From contig JAPLEH010000073.1 in NCBI GenBank assembly GCA_026391455.1, positions 1 to 64,000 of the forward strand: a stretch of DNA of 64,000 nucleotides. Reading direction: 5' to 3'. Shown here in pieces: positions 40,915 to 50,861 of the stretch (the stretch's first letter is position 1; every line of letters starts with the position of its first letter). Under the pieces are notes generated by a model that saw only the letters and a list, made by a program, of their open reading frames with translations, was not told the origin of the DNA and ran no database searches. The DNA is from Bacteroidota bacterium. Lineage in GTDB: Bacteria; Bacteroidota; Bacteroidia; Chitinophagales; Chitinophagaceae. The translations under genes were made by a program, and so were the position numbers.

Positions 40915-41430
40915 ATGAAAAAACGACGCCCTTTCCACTCTGGTTTTCTGTTTGTAGCAAGCCTTTCTTTTGTCCGGCAAAATGTGGGTATCGGTACTAT
41001 GCGTTCCGACAGCACCGCCCCGCCCGACCTGAAGAGTACCGGCAAGGGGTTGCTGATACCCCGCATGACCCGGTCGCAACGAATGACTATTGTCAACCGG
41101 GCCGGCGGATTACAGGTATTTCAGACCGATATACCGGTTCTCTTAACGGGACAAAATGCAAACCTCCACACCGGAGCTAAACCAGGTGGAAGCAACGGAT
41201 CCACGACCACCTATTTTGTATCAGGAGTTTTTGGTATGCAAATTAATTGGGAGCATAAAGCAGGTGGGGGCAGTGGCTCCCCCTGCATCTTTATAGACGA
41301 TACCAAGGCAGGTAATTTACTGATTCGTTCTTCCGGCGGGCAAGTATACCAGACAACTGGTACCGATTGGTGCAGCCATAATGGAAGCGAATCCCTTTGC
41401 CAGTGCGTCATTAGGGGGTTGCTTTTTTAA
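40915..41430 (+). pseudogene. shrunken remnant of a tail-fibre-like gene
   Basis: 172 codons remain of a gene related to the 812-aa protein at 28400. The matching parts are QNVGIGTMRSDSTAPPDLKSTGKGLLIPRMTRSQR, ADGLQVFQTD-like RAGGLQVFQTDI, then GGGSGSPCIFIDDTKAGNLLIRSSGG against GGGGGSTSIFLNDTTPANLLVRSIGG. Most of the middle and all of the C-terminal fibre region are deleted. The signal peptide is spoiled (MKKRRPFHSGFLFVASLSFV). The frame is open, but the product cannot fold like the parent, so I call it a pseudogene. Confidence 0.7.
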
Positions 41431-41529
41431 AAGAATATAAAATGAGCTCAACACCGGATACCGATTTTATTTTTTTACATTTTTAATTATAAACTGTTAA
41501 CCATTGCCTTATCCTTTTATTTAAACAAC

Positions 41530-42552
41530 ATGAAACGTATGAAGAAAAAAACAATCCTCACCAGCGTGCTGGCTTTTACCTGCTGGATGCTTGCGGCACA
41601 AAATAATTTTGTAATCACTGCAGCGGATATGCCCGCTCCGGAAAAGGATCAGGAGGTAAGGGTGTATGCCAATAATGCAAAGATCAGATCAGTTGCCACC
41701 GGCAATTTTGGTCAAAAAGATTTTTCTCTTCTCGGTGAAGGAACACCTACCCCCATGAATTATTTTACCACAGGTGAATCGCTGTTTACCGAGGCTGGTA
41801 TGGAACTGGCCCGCACAACGGAGAAGAAATTTGTGCCCGGGTTTGTCTATAAATATTCCGCAGTATTGGATTTTAAGGAGCAGGGAATTGAAGAAGCCGG
41901 TATTATGGTGCCGGCGCAAAGCTATCCGCTTACTCCTTTTACCGGCAAAGCCACCGACCACCTCGATATTCCGGAGCAGCAGTATATACTCGACGAACCC
42001 AAAACGCTGATCGAATTTCCGATGGAGGAAGGCAGTGCCTGGCAATCGGAAAGCCGCCGTGTGGTTGACTTTACGCTTACCGTGGGAGCATATGGATTAT
42101 CAGCAGTACCCGCACAGCATGTATGGACTGTTTACCGCGAAGAAAAAATTACCGGCTATGGAAAGATACGGGTCTATCATCCGGACGGGCCCAGTGAATA
42201 CTATGAAGTATTGAAAAGTGAAATAACAGAGTATGCAATTGATAGCTTTTACCTCAACGGACAAGCCGCCCCGGATGCCTTACTGAAAGCATTTGGTGCC
42301 AGGCAGGGTCAAAAGATTACGATCGATAACCGGGTAAATTTTTACCGGAAGGGGAGTTTCACCTATTTACTCTCGCTTTACTTTGGAAATATTCCATTTC
42401 AGGGTGAAGCAGTGAATATCATTGCAGATATGGAAGTGGAACGACCAGCGGAGAAAGATGATGAAAAAGAGGATGAGGATAAAGAAGATAATACTGATGC
42501 CATTCCTGTTGCCTCCCGGATGAGTATTCGGCCACGGGGAAGCTTGCAATGA
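41530..42552 (+). CDS. secreted protein of unknown function, paralogue of the gene at 31031
   Basis: 340 aa with a signal peptide (ILTSVLAFTCWMLAAQ). It matches the 306-aa protein over its full length and adds an acidic, then basic, C-terminal tail (EKDDEKEDEDKEDNTDAIP). ATGs at 41530 and 41539 are both possible. It lies 99 bases after the fibre remnant and repeats the gene order of the first copy. The upstream words TAACCATT and TTATTT-AAACAA are shared with the paralogue, which points to common regulation. No domain is recognised. Confidence 0.7.
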   Translation: MKRMKKKTILTSVLAFTCWMLAAQNNFVITAADMPAPEKDQEVRVYANNAKIRSVATGNFGQKDFSLLGEGTPTPMNYFTTGESLFTEAGMELARTTEKKFVPGFVYKYSAVLDFKEQGIEEAGIMVPAQSYPLTPFTGKATDHLDIPEQQYILDEPKTLIEFPMEEGSAWQSESRRVVDFTLTVGAYGLSAVPAQHVWTVYREEKITGYGKIRVYHPDGPSEYYEVLKSEITEYAIDSFYLNGQAAPDALLKAFGARQGQKITIDNRVNFYRKGSFTYLLSLYFGNIPFQGEAVNIIADMEVERPAEKDDEKEDEDKEDNTDAIPVASRMSIRPRGSLQ

Positions 42553-42841
42553 GAATACCGGGGGCCTGAACACCTGCTGACCAGATGGTGAATCATTGAG
42601 CTGTCAGCTCATTTTATTTCAATAAACCTTATCCTTTTAATATAGCCATTTGGTCGGCTGGTGCTGCTTTCCCCTGTAACGACAGGGCGCATTTACAAAC
42701 CTGTTATCGGAATATTTGCCTGGCAAAGTTGAAATTCACCACATTATAAATATGGTTTGAATTATGATGAGAGAAGGAAGCTGATACTGTAAAAGTTTAA
42801 TCGGTCCCTTGAACATTCTTCATGGAAGTATAAGCAAAAAA
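42553..42841. other. gene-free spacer
   Basis: About 290 bases between convergent genes. I see no credible frame, RNA structure or strong repeat here. Confidence 0.5.
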
Positions 42842-42866
42842 ATACCGGGCTGTAATGGCCCGGTAT
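42842..42866. terminator. bidirectional intrinsic terminator
   Basis: ATACCGGGC and GCCCGGTAT pair perfectly around a 7-base loop, with A7 on the left and T5 on the right. It serves both the plus-strand gene ending at 42552 and the minus-strand subtilase ending at 42889. Confidence 0.85.
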
Positions 42867-42888
42867 TTTTATTTTTTCCGTTATTGAT

Positions 42889-45800
42889 TTATTGTATCAA
42901 CACTTTCCCATTTGCAATGCGCTTGCCTGATTTATCGGTAAGCACCAACTGGTAAATGCCACGTCCGTGCTGTTTGATATTTACATTCATGCGCTGGTAG
43001 GGGGCATTGATGGTATAGGCTTTTGTAAATACCAATGCACCTTTGCCATCATATAAACTAAGCGTGTAAGAGGTGGCAGCGGGACTGTAATAAGCTACAT
43101 CAAATACACCACCGTTCGGGTTAGGCATAATGAATAATTTATACCTGGCAGAATCCAGTATGCTCACTGCTGCGGATGTATTGCTGCAGGGCAAACCGCT
43201 GGTATTGGTAACCGTAACGGTATAGCTGCCCAGTTTATCCAGGTCAATGCCCGTCAATGTAGGACCCGTTGCACCAGGTACGGTATTGCCATTTCTGAAC
43301 CATGCATAATTATACGTTCCAGCGGGAGTTACGTTTGCAGTTAATGTAGTGGTAAGTCCCGGATATAAACGTGTATAAGGAGAAGCTGAAATGGTTACCT
43401 GCGGATTCGGACTTACTGCCACCACAGTCGAAGCAGAGGTAGCTGCACAACCACTCGCGTTGGTAACGGTAACCGAATAGTTGCCGCTGTTGCTAACGGT
43501 GATTGTTGGTGTGGTAGCACCATTGCTCCACAGATAAGAACTTCCAGCGGAGGCAGAGAGTACCACATTGCCACCCTGGCAGAAGGCCAATGCACCGCCG
43601 GCAGTAACATTCGCAACCGGTAAAGGATTCACGTTAACGGCAATGGCTGAAGAGGTACTTACACAGGAACCATTCGTTACTGTTACGGTGTACGAACCGG
43701 ATGTATTGACGGTAATGGATTGAGAGGTAGCACCGTCGCTCCACAGGTAAGAACTACCAGCGTTGGCAGTGAGCACCACATTACCACCCTGACAGAATGA
43801 AGTAGGTCCACCCGCAGAAGCTGTAGCTGCAGGAACTGCATTGATAGTCAGTGTAACCGGTGTGCGGGTAGCACTTTCACAACCGGAAGACGTTTCTCTG
43901 CTGGCCGCATAGTAGGTGATTGTACCCACGGTGCTCAGTGTAGGGCTGGTCACTACCGTACCATTCGTTGCAGCATTATACCATACAATGGTAAAGCCGG
44001 CAGCCGGTGTAGCAGTAGCAGTAAGGGTAGGCACCACACCTGCGGGACAAACATTTTGCAATTGGTTACCGCCACTGGTAGGGGCTGCTCCTGCATTGCC
44101 CGATGTAATGGCTAAGTTATTGGGAGCTGTCTGACAGGTACCATTGCTGGCAAAAACAGAGATGGTTCCGGTAGTACCTGCATTGATATTTACAGTAAGA
44201 GTGGTCGTGCCTTGTCCGCCAGTAATCGCTACGCCAGCAGGAACGGTCCATGTATAGGAAGTGGCACCCGCTACTGCGGCGATGGTATAGGTAACGCCGG
44301 TTTGACTGCCGCATACGGAGGTTAATCCGGTGATCGTACCTACTGCACCTAATCCGCCACCACCATTGGAGGAAGTGACATTGATAGCCACCGCTCTTTC
44401 GCTTTCAGACAACGTGGTGTTGTTCTTCGCACGAATGGTAAACCACATACTGGTATTGGGTGTAAGGCCGGTTGCTGTATAAGTAGTACCGGTAATATTA
44501 TTTCCCAATAATACAAAGTTGCCGGTTGCCGGATCCAAACGATAGATGTCATAGTGAGTGGCATTGGTAACGGCTGTCCAGGTGAAGAGTACTTCACCTG
44601 CATTACAGCTTACACCACTTCCGGAAAATCCGGATACGGTGCCAAGTATTTTGAACGTAGCATCACTGTTGTCGGTAATGGCACCACTGAATACACGGAT
44701 CAATGCCTGGGAGGTGTTTACACCGGCAGGTACGGTCCAGGTAAGACGCGTAGTGTTGGCTGCTACGGAAGTAGAGATATTAGTCCAGGTGCCACCATTG
44801 TCCAGTGAATATTGTACGGTTTGTGTACCGGTAATACCTGAATTATCCCAGGTGATTACTTGTGAACCGGAAGGCGTAAATGATTCACCACCGTTGGGAT
44901 AGATCACTTCAATATAGGGCTGGTTGATATCCCATGTCAGTGAATAAGCTTGTGTAGGGCCTGAGGGAACAGCCTCACCGGTTACACGTAAGGTATAGGT
45001 GCCTGCGGGTGGGTTATCAATCGTTACCTGTTCGATATTGCTGATATTGTCATCTGCTTTGGTGGCAGCAAGGGAAGGATTTAGGGGATCAAGTATCCAG
45101 GGCAGAGAAGTAGTTGGTCCATTGATTACCCGGAGGTCCAGGTTATTCACCAGTGCGGTAGCCGCATTGGCGGCAGCAGCCGGGTCATTCCAGGTAAGCA
45201 TTACCCGAAGCCTTGATGCACCTGCAGGAACGGTAATATTGAAATCGTTGGTCGCACCGGTAGCCACTGTATTCAACTGATAACGGTTTTCTTCGAGTAT
45301 ACGCACCGCAGCCAGTGCATTGATCCGTCCGAAACCAAAACGGTAATCCGGGCCCGCATTGCCAAGGTCCTGCGCTGTATTACACACAACATTTTTGATA
45401 AGCATGGAAGGGGGCAATACGTTTCCATTAAGTTGTTTATAGCGTTGTGCCAATACAGCAACAGTACCAGTTACCCCAGGTGTAGACATTGATGTACCGG
45501 AAATGGTGCCGTATGTATTCAACGGAGTATAAGTAGAAAATACGCCATCGCCCATTGCACTGATCTCGGGCTTCACGCGGCCATCATGTACCGGGCCGAA
45601 ACTACTGTAGCCGGTCATTCCTTCCAGTGAAGTGATAGAAGCCACTACCAAATTATTTTTAGCTGCCTTACCCGTACCGGTAATGGTACCCCAACCGCTG
45701 GCGCAGGATGTTTGTGCGTTGCCGGCTGAATGACAATGTAAATGATAGTTGAAGTTATTCAGGTTGATGTCTGTGTTTCTTGCTCTTAAGGAGTATGCAA

Positions 45801-46827
45801 CAGAAGCGCCTGTTACACCACATTGCACACCCAATCCATCGTGGTACGAGTGATTGCTGGAGATGAGGGTATTGGCGGGTATAGCCGTCGCCATTTCCAC
45901 CTGCACATCATTATTGAAACCGTTGTATGAATAAATAGTGGCATTGGGCGCCATTCCTCTTGCATTGGGATTGATAAGGCCACGTGAACCAACTGTACCG
46001 GATACGTGGGTGCCATGACTGCCCGCACCGCCAGTTTCCACATTGATGAGGCGACCGGCTGGAGAAAAATCAAGGTGCTGGCTGGCGATCTCATCCCATA
46101 CGCCGATATTCATACCGTCGCCTTTCAGGTTGCGTACACCATCATTCAATACGCTGGTGCGGTGCAAACTTCTTCCCGGTAAATTCTCCGGTACATTGGG
46201 CGGTGCAATATATTCGGCCCATTGTACAAAAGGTAAAGCTACCAGTTGTGGGATGTTGTTTTCCGGCACACGAACCGTTACCATCCGGAATGCTCCTGTA
46301 TATTGAATAACGGATGCACCGAGCGAAGCTACCGCCGAAGCGATTTTACCTTCAGACAGATTTTTATATAATACAATATCCACGTCTGCAAAACCGGCAT
46401 TCTTTCTGGCATAAGCAGGTACGCTTTTGGCCAGCAGATCGGGTACGGTCTTTTGTGCTGGTGTGAATTGAATAATACTGCGGATACCAAAACGGCTTAC
46501 GAGATCATTGGTAAAACGTTGATCAACGGCTGCTGTAAAAGCGAGATGAGGAATATAATCCAGTAATTCGATACCTGCCTGTTTCAGTTGTTCCTTTTGC
46601 CCTTCAGTGGGTAATGTATAAAACTGAATCGTCACATAAGCGATATCATCAAACCGGCTTTGCGTAAAAACGGTGGATGATTTGGTGAGTGAAGTCGCAT
46701 TTTGTGCCGGTACTATTTTCCCAGATTGTAAAGCAAGCGAATAATCTTCGCTCAATTGTGCCTGCAAGAAAATCGGAGCGCTTAAAAGAATAAGCAACAC
46801 CCCTGTGTGGGTAAAAAATTTCCTCAT
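42889..46827 (-). CDS. secreted S8 (subtilisin-like) peptidase with Ig-like repeats and T9SS sorting domain
   Basis: 1,312 aa. The ATG at 46827 opens a signal peptide (MRKFFTHTGVLLILLSAPIFLQAQ). The frame stays open upstream, but that part is antisense to the next gene and is excluded. The catalytic triad is intact: Asp245 (IGVWDE), His271 (GSHGTHVSG), Ser446 (GTSMSTP), with Asn370 in HSAGN. Next come a proprotein-convertase-like beta domain, a fibronectin III domain and PKD/Ig-like repeats, two of which are nearly identical (FCQGGNVVL, AGSSYLWS-GAT). The C-terminus is a type A sorting domain (FIMPNPNGGVFDVAYY to NGKVLIQ), so it should leave through type IX secretion and stay on the surface or in the medium. 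It may feed the hydroxyproline genes next door. Confidence 0.9.
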   Translation of the reverse strand: MRKFFTHTGVLLILLSAPIFLQAQLSEDYSLALQSGKIVPAQNATSLTKSSTVFTQSRFDDIAYVTIQFYTLPTEGQKEQLKQAGIELLDYIPHLAFTAAVDQRFTNDLVSRFGIRSIIQFTPAQKTVPDLLAKSVPAYARKNAGFADVDIVLYKNLSEGKIASAVASLGASVIQYTGAFRMVTVRVPENNIPQLVALPFVQWAEYIAPPNVPENLPGRSLHRTSVLNDGVRNLKGDGMNIGVWDEIASQHLDFSPAGRLINVETGGAGSHGTHVSGTVGSRGLINPNARGMAPNATIYSYNGFNNDVQVEMATAIPANTLISSNHSYHDGLGVQCGVTGASVAYSLRARNTDINLNNFNYHLHCHSAGNAQTSCASGWGTITGTGKAAKNNLVVASITSLEGMTGYSSFGPVHDGRVKPEISAMGDGVFSTYTPLNTYGTISGTSMSTPGVTGTVAVLAQRYKQLNGNVLPPSMLIKNVVCNTAQDLGNAGPDYRFGFGRINALAAVRILEENRYQLNTVATGATNDFNITVPAGASRLRVMLTWNDPAAAANAATALVNNLDLRVINGPTTSLPWILDPLNPSLAATKADDNISNIEQVTIDNPPAGTYTLRVTGEAVPSGPTQAYSLTWDINQPYIEVIYPNGGESFTPSGSQVITWDNSGITGTQTVQYSLDNGGTWTNISTSVAANTTRLTWTVPAGVNTSQALIRVFSGAITDNSDATFKILGTVSGFSGSGVSCNAGEVLFTWTAVTNATHYDIYRLDPATGNFVLLGNNITGTTYTATGLTPNTSMWFTIRAKNNTTLSESERAVAINVTSSNGGGGLGAVGTITGLTSVCGSQTGVTYTIAAVAGATSYTWTVPAGVAITGGQGTTTLTVNINAGTTGTISVFASNGTCQTAPNNLAITSGNAGAAPTSGGNQLQNVCPAGVVPTLTATATPAAGFTIVWYNAATNGTVVTSPTLSTVGTITYYAASRETSSGCESATRTPVTLTINAVPAATASAGGPTSFCQGGNVVLTANAGSSYLWSDGATSQSITVNTSGSYTVTVTNGSCVSTSSAIAVNVNPLPVANVTAGGALAFCQGGNVVLSASAGSSYLWSNGATTPTITVSNSGNYSVTVTNASGCAATSASTVVAVSPNPQVTISASPYTRLYPGLTTTLTANVTPAGTYNYAWFRNGNTVPGATGPTLTGIDLDKLGSYTVTVTNTSGLPCSNTSAAVSILDSARYKLFIMPNPNGGVFDVAYYSPAATSYTLSLYDGKGALVFTKAYTINAPYQRMNVNIKQHGRGIYQLVLTDKSGKRIANGKVLIQ

Positions 46828-47005
46828 AGTCGTTGTTTTTTTTGATAAATGCCTGGTGGCGGGTTTAGGGCTGAAAATTAATTCATTTTTTCTGTTTCTA
46901 CTGTGTCTGATTAACACGAAAATGTCACATTTTATGATGCTCCCAATGGGATAAATCAACGCCGGATAAATGCCTGAATCCTTTATCTTTAGCAAAAAAC
47001 AGGCA

Positions 47006-47905
47006 ATGAAATTTGAATGGAATGGCGTATTCCCCGCCCTGCTTACCCCCTTTACAGAAAATGAAGAACTGGACCTTTCCCTTTTTGAGAAAAACCTGCA
47101 AGCCCAGGTTGATGCCGGCGTGCATGGGGTGATTTTGGGCGGTTCATTGGGTGAAGCCAGTACGATTACCGTACCGGAAAAAGAAGCACTTGTAAAAACA
47201 GCCAAAGCTTTTTTGGGAGAACGGATACCCGTGATCCTGAATATTGCGGAAAGCAGTACCAGGGATGCCATTGTACAGGCAAAAAATGCAGAACAATGGG
47301 GCGCAGACGGGCTGATGCTGTTGCCACCGATGCGCTATAAAAGTGATGATCGCGAAACCATTACTTATTTTAAAACGGTGGCGAATGCCACATCACTGCC
47401 TGTCATGATCTATAATAATCCGGTAGATTATAAGATCGATACACGGCCTGATATGTTTGATGAATTGATAACCTGTGAAAATATCACTGCTCTGAAAGAA
47501 AGTTCACGCGATGTAACCAACCTCACCCGTATGAAGAACCGCTTTGGTGACCGCATTAAAATTTTATGTGGTGTGGATACACTGGCCATGGAAGAGCTCT
47601 GTCTGGGAGCCGATGGCTGGGTGGCTGGTTTAGTATGTGCATTTCCGGCAGAAACGGTTGCCATTTACAACCTGGTAAAAGCAGGCCGCATTGAAGAAGC
47701 TACGAAAATCTATCGCTGGTTCATGCCCTTGCTCGAACTGGATATACATCCCAAACTGGTGCAGTATATCAAACTGGCCGCAGCCGAATGTGGTATCGGC
47801 AGTGAATATGTGCGTGCGCCACGATTGGTACTGGAAGGAGCGGAGCGGGAACGGGTGTTGAAGACAATAAGAGAGGGGATTGCGAAAAGACCGGCGCTAG
47901 TTTAG
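47006..47905 (+). CDS. DapA-family lyase, probable 1-pyrroline-4-hydroxy-2-carboxylate deaminase
   Basis: 299 aa from the ATG at 47006 (MKFEWNGVFPALLTPF, the typical DapA-family start); the 12 codons before it are dropped. Family motifs are GGSLGEASTITVPEK, PVMIYNNPVDYK with the conserved Tyr, and the Schiff-base Lys in ITALKESSRD. The general family makes dihydrodipicolinate, but the neighbours (semialdehyde dehydrogenase, epimerase, D-amino-acid dehydrogenase) indicate the hydroxyproline route. There this enzyme turns the pyrroline into 2-oxoglutarate semialdehyde plus ammonia. Substrate assignment is by context. Confidence 0.82.
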   Translation: MKFEWNGVFPALLTPFTENEELDLSLFEKNLQAQVDAGVHGVILGGSLGEASTITVPEKEALVKTAKAFLGERIPVILNIAESSTRDAIVQAKNAEQWGADGLMLLPPMRYKSDDRETITYFKTVANATSLPVMIYNNPVDYKIDTRPDMFDELITCENITALKESSRDVTNLTRMKNRFGDRIKILCGVDTLAMEELCLGADGWVAGLVCAFPAETVAIYNLVKAGRIEEATKIYRWFMPLLELDIHPKLVQYIKLAAAECGIGSEYVRAPRLVLEGAERERVLKTIREGIAKRPALV

Positions 47906-48024
47906 AATTAAGAATTTAGAATTAAGAATGCTGAATTAGTTATCGGGTATCTCCGTTTTCTTTTTGGGAATGATAAATTACTCTTCCATGGAAAATCGGA
48001 ATAAAGTTTATTCAATCATTTCAC

Positions 48025-49506
48025 ATGTATAAAGACGCAAGCATACAAGATATAGATTCCACCCTATCGAAAGCATGGAGCGCTTTTCAGGTTTTTAATA
48101 AGATATCATTGAAAGATCGTGCTCATTTTATGCGCACGATTGCCAGAGAGATCGAGGCGCTGGGGGATGAATTACTCATGGTCACTGGCCGGGAAACCAA
48201 TTTGCCGGAAGCGCGCTTGCGCAATGAAAGGGCCCGAACCATTTTTCAACTGAACTCCTATGCTGATGCCTGCGAAAGGGGGGATTGGCTCGAGGTACGT
48301 ATTGATACAGCGCTGCCTGACCGCAACCCACCGAAACCGGATATTCGTAAAATGATGACCGGCATCGGGCCCGTGGTGGTATTCGGAGCAGCCAATTTTC
48401 CTTATGCTTATTCCACCGCAGGAGGTGATACCGCTTCCGCATTTGCAGCAGGTTGCCCGGTAATTGTAAAAGCACATCCTGCGCATCCGCAAACCAGTGA
48501 ATTAATGGCAACGGCCATTCATACAGCAGTAAAAAGTTGTTCATTGCCGGAAGGAGTATTTTCGCATATACATGGCGTTAGTTTTGAAGTGGGACGTGCA
48601 TTGGTGGAGCATCCGCATACCCGTGCAGTAGGTTTTACCGGCTCGTTGGCTGGGGGTAAGCAATTATTTGACTGGGCTAACCAACGCAGTGTACCTATCC
48701 CGGTGTTCGCAGAAATGAGCAGCATCAATCCTGTTTTTTTATTGCCGCAAAAAATGAAAACAGATGCGGCTGCCGTGGCTGCTATGTATGCATCATCGAT
48801 CACCCTGGGTGTGGGACAGTTTTGCACCAACCCCGGTCTTATCATCGGATTGGAAGGAAACGATTTGCAAACATTTATTGAATCACTCAGTGCAGCCATA
48901 GAAGGAATAGCACCAGGTACGATGTTGCATGCCGGCATCGCCGAAAATTATCGGGTAAAAAGAACAGAAGCGTTGGCACAGTCAGGTGTGGAAATGGTGG
49001 CCGTATCGGGTACCGATGCTGGCGAAAATCAGGGTGTCCCTACGATCGCCAAAACTTCCGCCCAACAGTTTTTGCAAAATCCTGTATTGCACCGCGAAGT
49101 ATTCGGGCCATATTCGCTGGTGATAGCCTGCAATACTATGGAGGAAATGCTGCAGGTGGCACGTGTTATGGAAGGACAACTGACCGCCACGATGATGGCA
49201 ACCGAAGAAGATATTGTAACACATACATCACTTACGGAAGCAATAATGCATTGTTGCGGACGTTTCATTCTCAACAGTGTACCTACCGGCGTAGAAGTAT
49301 GTATGGCTATGCAGCATGGAGGACCATATCCCGCCACGACGGATTCCCGTTTTGGCGCTGTGGGTGCCGATGCTATCAAACGGTTTGTAAGGCCACTGGC
49401 TTTTCAGAACTGGCCCGATGGATTTCTGCCTCCTCCATTACAAAACAGCAACCCAATGGGAATTTGGCGAATGGTGAATGATCAATTTACTAATGTGATA
49501 ATTTGA
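48025..49506 (+). CDS. aldehyde dehydrogenase, probable 2-oxoglutarate semialdehyde dehydrogenase
   Basis: 493 aa. Catalytic Cys267 lies in GQFCTNPG, and the catalytic Glu in FAEMSSINPVF; the NAD(P) region has VVFGAANFPYAYSTAGGD and FTGSLAGGKQLF. EMSSINPVF and the overall length fit the ketoglutaric-semialdehyde dehydrogenases rather than general aldehyde dehydrogenases. It would finish 4-hydroxyproline breakdown by making 2-oxoglutarate for the TCA cycle. It lies 120 bases after the DapA-family gene. Cytosolic. Confidence 0.86.
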   Translation: MYKDASIQDIDSTLSKAWSAFQVFNKISLKDRAHFMRTIAREIEALGDELLMVTGRETNLPEARLRNERARTIFQLNSYADACERGDWLEVRIDTALPDRNPPKPDIRKMMTGIGPVVVFGAANFPYAYSTAGGDTASAFAAGCPVIVKAHPAHPQTSELMATAIHTAVKSCSLPEGVFSHIHGVSFEVGRALVEHPHTRAVGFTGSLAGGKQLFDWANQRSVPIPVFAEMSSINPVFLLPQKMKTDAAAVAAMYASSITLGVGQFCTNPGLIIGLEGNDLQTFIESLSAAIEGIAPGTMLHAGIAENYRVKRTEALAQSGVEMVAVSGTDAGENQGVPTIAKTSAQQFLQNPVLHREVFGPYSLVIACNTMEEMLQVARVMEGQLTATMMATEEDIVTHTSLTEAIMHCCGRFILNSVPTGVEVCMAMQHGGPYPATTDSRFGAVGADAIKRFVRPLAFQNWPDGFLPPPLQNSNPMGIWRMVNDQFTNVII

Positions 49507-49690
49507 TAATTTGATAATGTGCTAATCTGCTAATGTGCTAATGAAACAGCCAGCAACAATGTGATAATGTGATAATTTGCTAATCTGATAATGAAACAGC
49601 CAGCAACAAAATGTGATAATGTGATAATATGCTAATGTGCTAACGAAACAGCCAATAACTATCAACCAGAAACCCGCAACCAGCAACCCG
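49507..49690. repeat. low-complexity spacer repeat (gtgataat/gctaat words, then cagccagcaac)
   Basis: About 180 bases consist of diverged words gtgataat, ttgctaat and gtgctaat, broken three times by aatgaaacagccag-aac. The same words, in the same order, fill the spacer at 54759-54960. No frame or promoter is apparent inside. Confidence 0.75.
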
Positions 49691-49694
49691 TACA

Positions 49695-50063
49695 ATGGCA
49701 GTATGTATTCCATTTTTAGGCGTCACTGATATGTATGCCACACTTGAGTGGTACGTGGGCATTGGCTTTACCTGTACAGGCACTAATCTGGCCTGGGAGC
49801 CGGATGCAGAGCTGAGTTGGGCTCAACTGGAATGGGAAGGTGCTGCTATTATGCTCTTTCCATCGGAAAAACAATCACTGCCCGGCGCAATCCGCGACGC
49901 AGGATTATTCTTTAAAGTACAATCTATCTCCGGATTGGTGGACAAACTTAAACACGTAGCCCGTATCATCGAACTCACCGAAGAAACCTTTGATGGTAAA
50001 CAGGAAGTAACTTTCGAAGACCTCAATGGATTCAGGGTGACGATGTCTGCAACCGGTGTATGA
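49695..50063 (+). CDS. VOC (glyoxalase/bleomycin-resistance-like) family protein
   Basis: 122 aa with the paired beta-alpha-beta-beta-beta pattern: VCIPFLGVTDMYATLEWYVG-IGF, then FFKVQSISGLVDKLK and EVTFEDLNGFRVTM. The metal ligands of true glyoxalases are not all evident, so activity is uncertain. It starts directly after the repeat-filled spacer. It has no evident link to the hydroxyproline genes. Confidence 0.75.
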   Translation: MAVCIPFLGVTDMYATLEWYVGIGFTCTGTNLAWEPDAELSWAQLEWEGAAIMLFPSEKQSLPGAIRDAGLFFKVQSISGLVDKLKHVARIIELTEETFDGKQEVTFEDLNGFRVTMSATGV

Positions 50064-50132
50064 GCTGCAAGCCACAAGCCTTGAGCTTCGAGTAGCATGC
50101 TAATAGCTTGTAGCTAATTGCTTGCAGCTTTT
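50063..50132. terminator. long nested hairpin after the VOC gene
   Basis: AGCTGCAAGC (50063-50072) pairs with GCTTGCAGCT (50120-50129). Inside it ACAAGC pairs with GCTTGT, and TTT follows the right arm. It begins at the last base of the VOC gene's stop codon and should end that transcript. Confidence 0.6.
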
Positions 50133-50192
50133 CCAAAATCATTATTTTATCGGATCTGTTTTCCTACCTTCGCCGCCATTAAAATAAAACGC

Positions 50193-50771
50193 ATGAAGCA
50201 GGACGATTTGTTGATCTTACGAAGCGGTAATCAGTGTGAATTATGTGGAGCTAAGGAAGGATTGACGGTATATGAAGTGCCACCTTCCACTGGCAATATG
50301 GAAGATGCCGTACTGATATGCTCCAAATGCAGCGCACAGATCGAAAAGAAAGAAGAGATCGACAGCGCCCACTGGCATTGCCTCACCACTACAATGTGGA
50401 GCGAAGTGCCTGCGGTACAAGTGATGGCCTGGCGAATGCTCAACCGGCTGCGTGATCAGAGCTGGGCTGCCGAAAATATCGAGATGCTTTATCTCGATGA
50501 AAAGCACCTGGCCTGGGCCAAAGCCACCGGCGATCATGAAAATGATGGTTCCGTTGATCTGCACAAAGATTGTTATGGCGCCATGCTGCAAAACGGCGAT
50601 AATGTGGTGCTCACCAAATCACTGGATGTAAAGGGTTCCACCATCACGGCCAAACTGGGTACCGTGGTGCGTAATATCCGTCTCGTACCCGACAATACCG
50701 AACAGATCGAAGGAAAAGTAGACGGGCAACAAATTGTGATACTAACGAAATATGTGCGGAAGCAGGGATGA
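50193..50771 (+). CDS. PhnA-family protein
   Basis: 192 aa from the ATG at 50193; the 25 codons before it are intergenic sequence. A zinc ribbon is visible (CELCGAKEG, LICSKCSAQ). The C-terminal domain has the PhnA core, with KDCYGAMLQNGDNVVLTKSLDVKGS and KLGTVVRNIRLV. Despite the name, the family is not required for phosphonate use and its role is unclear. A TACCTTCG box about 35 bases upstream resembles a -7 element with one mismatch. Cytosolic. Confidence 0.88.
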   Translation: MKQDDLLILRSGNQCELCGAKEGLTVYEVPPSTGNMEDAVLICSKCSAQIEKKEEIDSAHWHCLTTTMWSEVPAVQVMAWRMLNRLRDQSWAAENIEMLYLDEKHLAWAKATGDHENDGSVDLHKDCYGAMLQNGDNVVLTKSLDVKGSTITAKLGTVVRNIRLVPDNTEQIEGKVDGQQIVILTKYVRKQG

Positions 50772-50861
50772 TATCGCTTACATGATAATTGGCTTTATCT
50801 TTTTATATATGCGATAACGCCGCACATTCACATCAAGGAAATCAATCAACCACCCGCACAA

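Noticed and set aside
46828-47271. N-terminal extension of the subtilase frame by 148 codons
   Set aside because: It runs antisense through the start of the DapA-family gene, and the internal ATG at 46827 begins a proper signal peptide.
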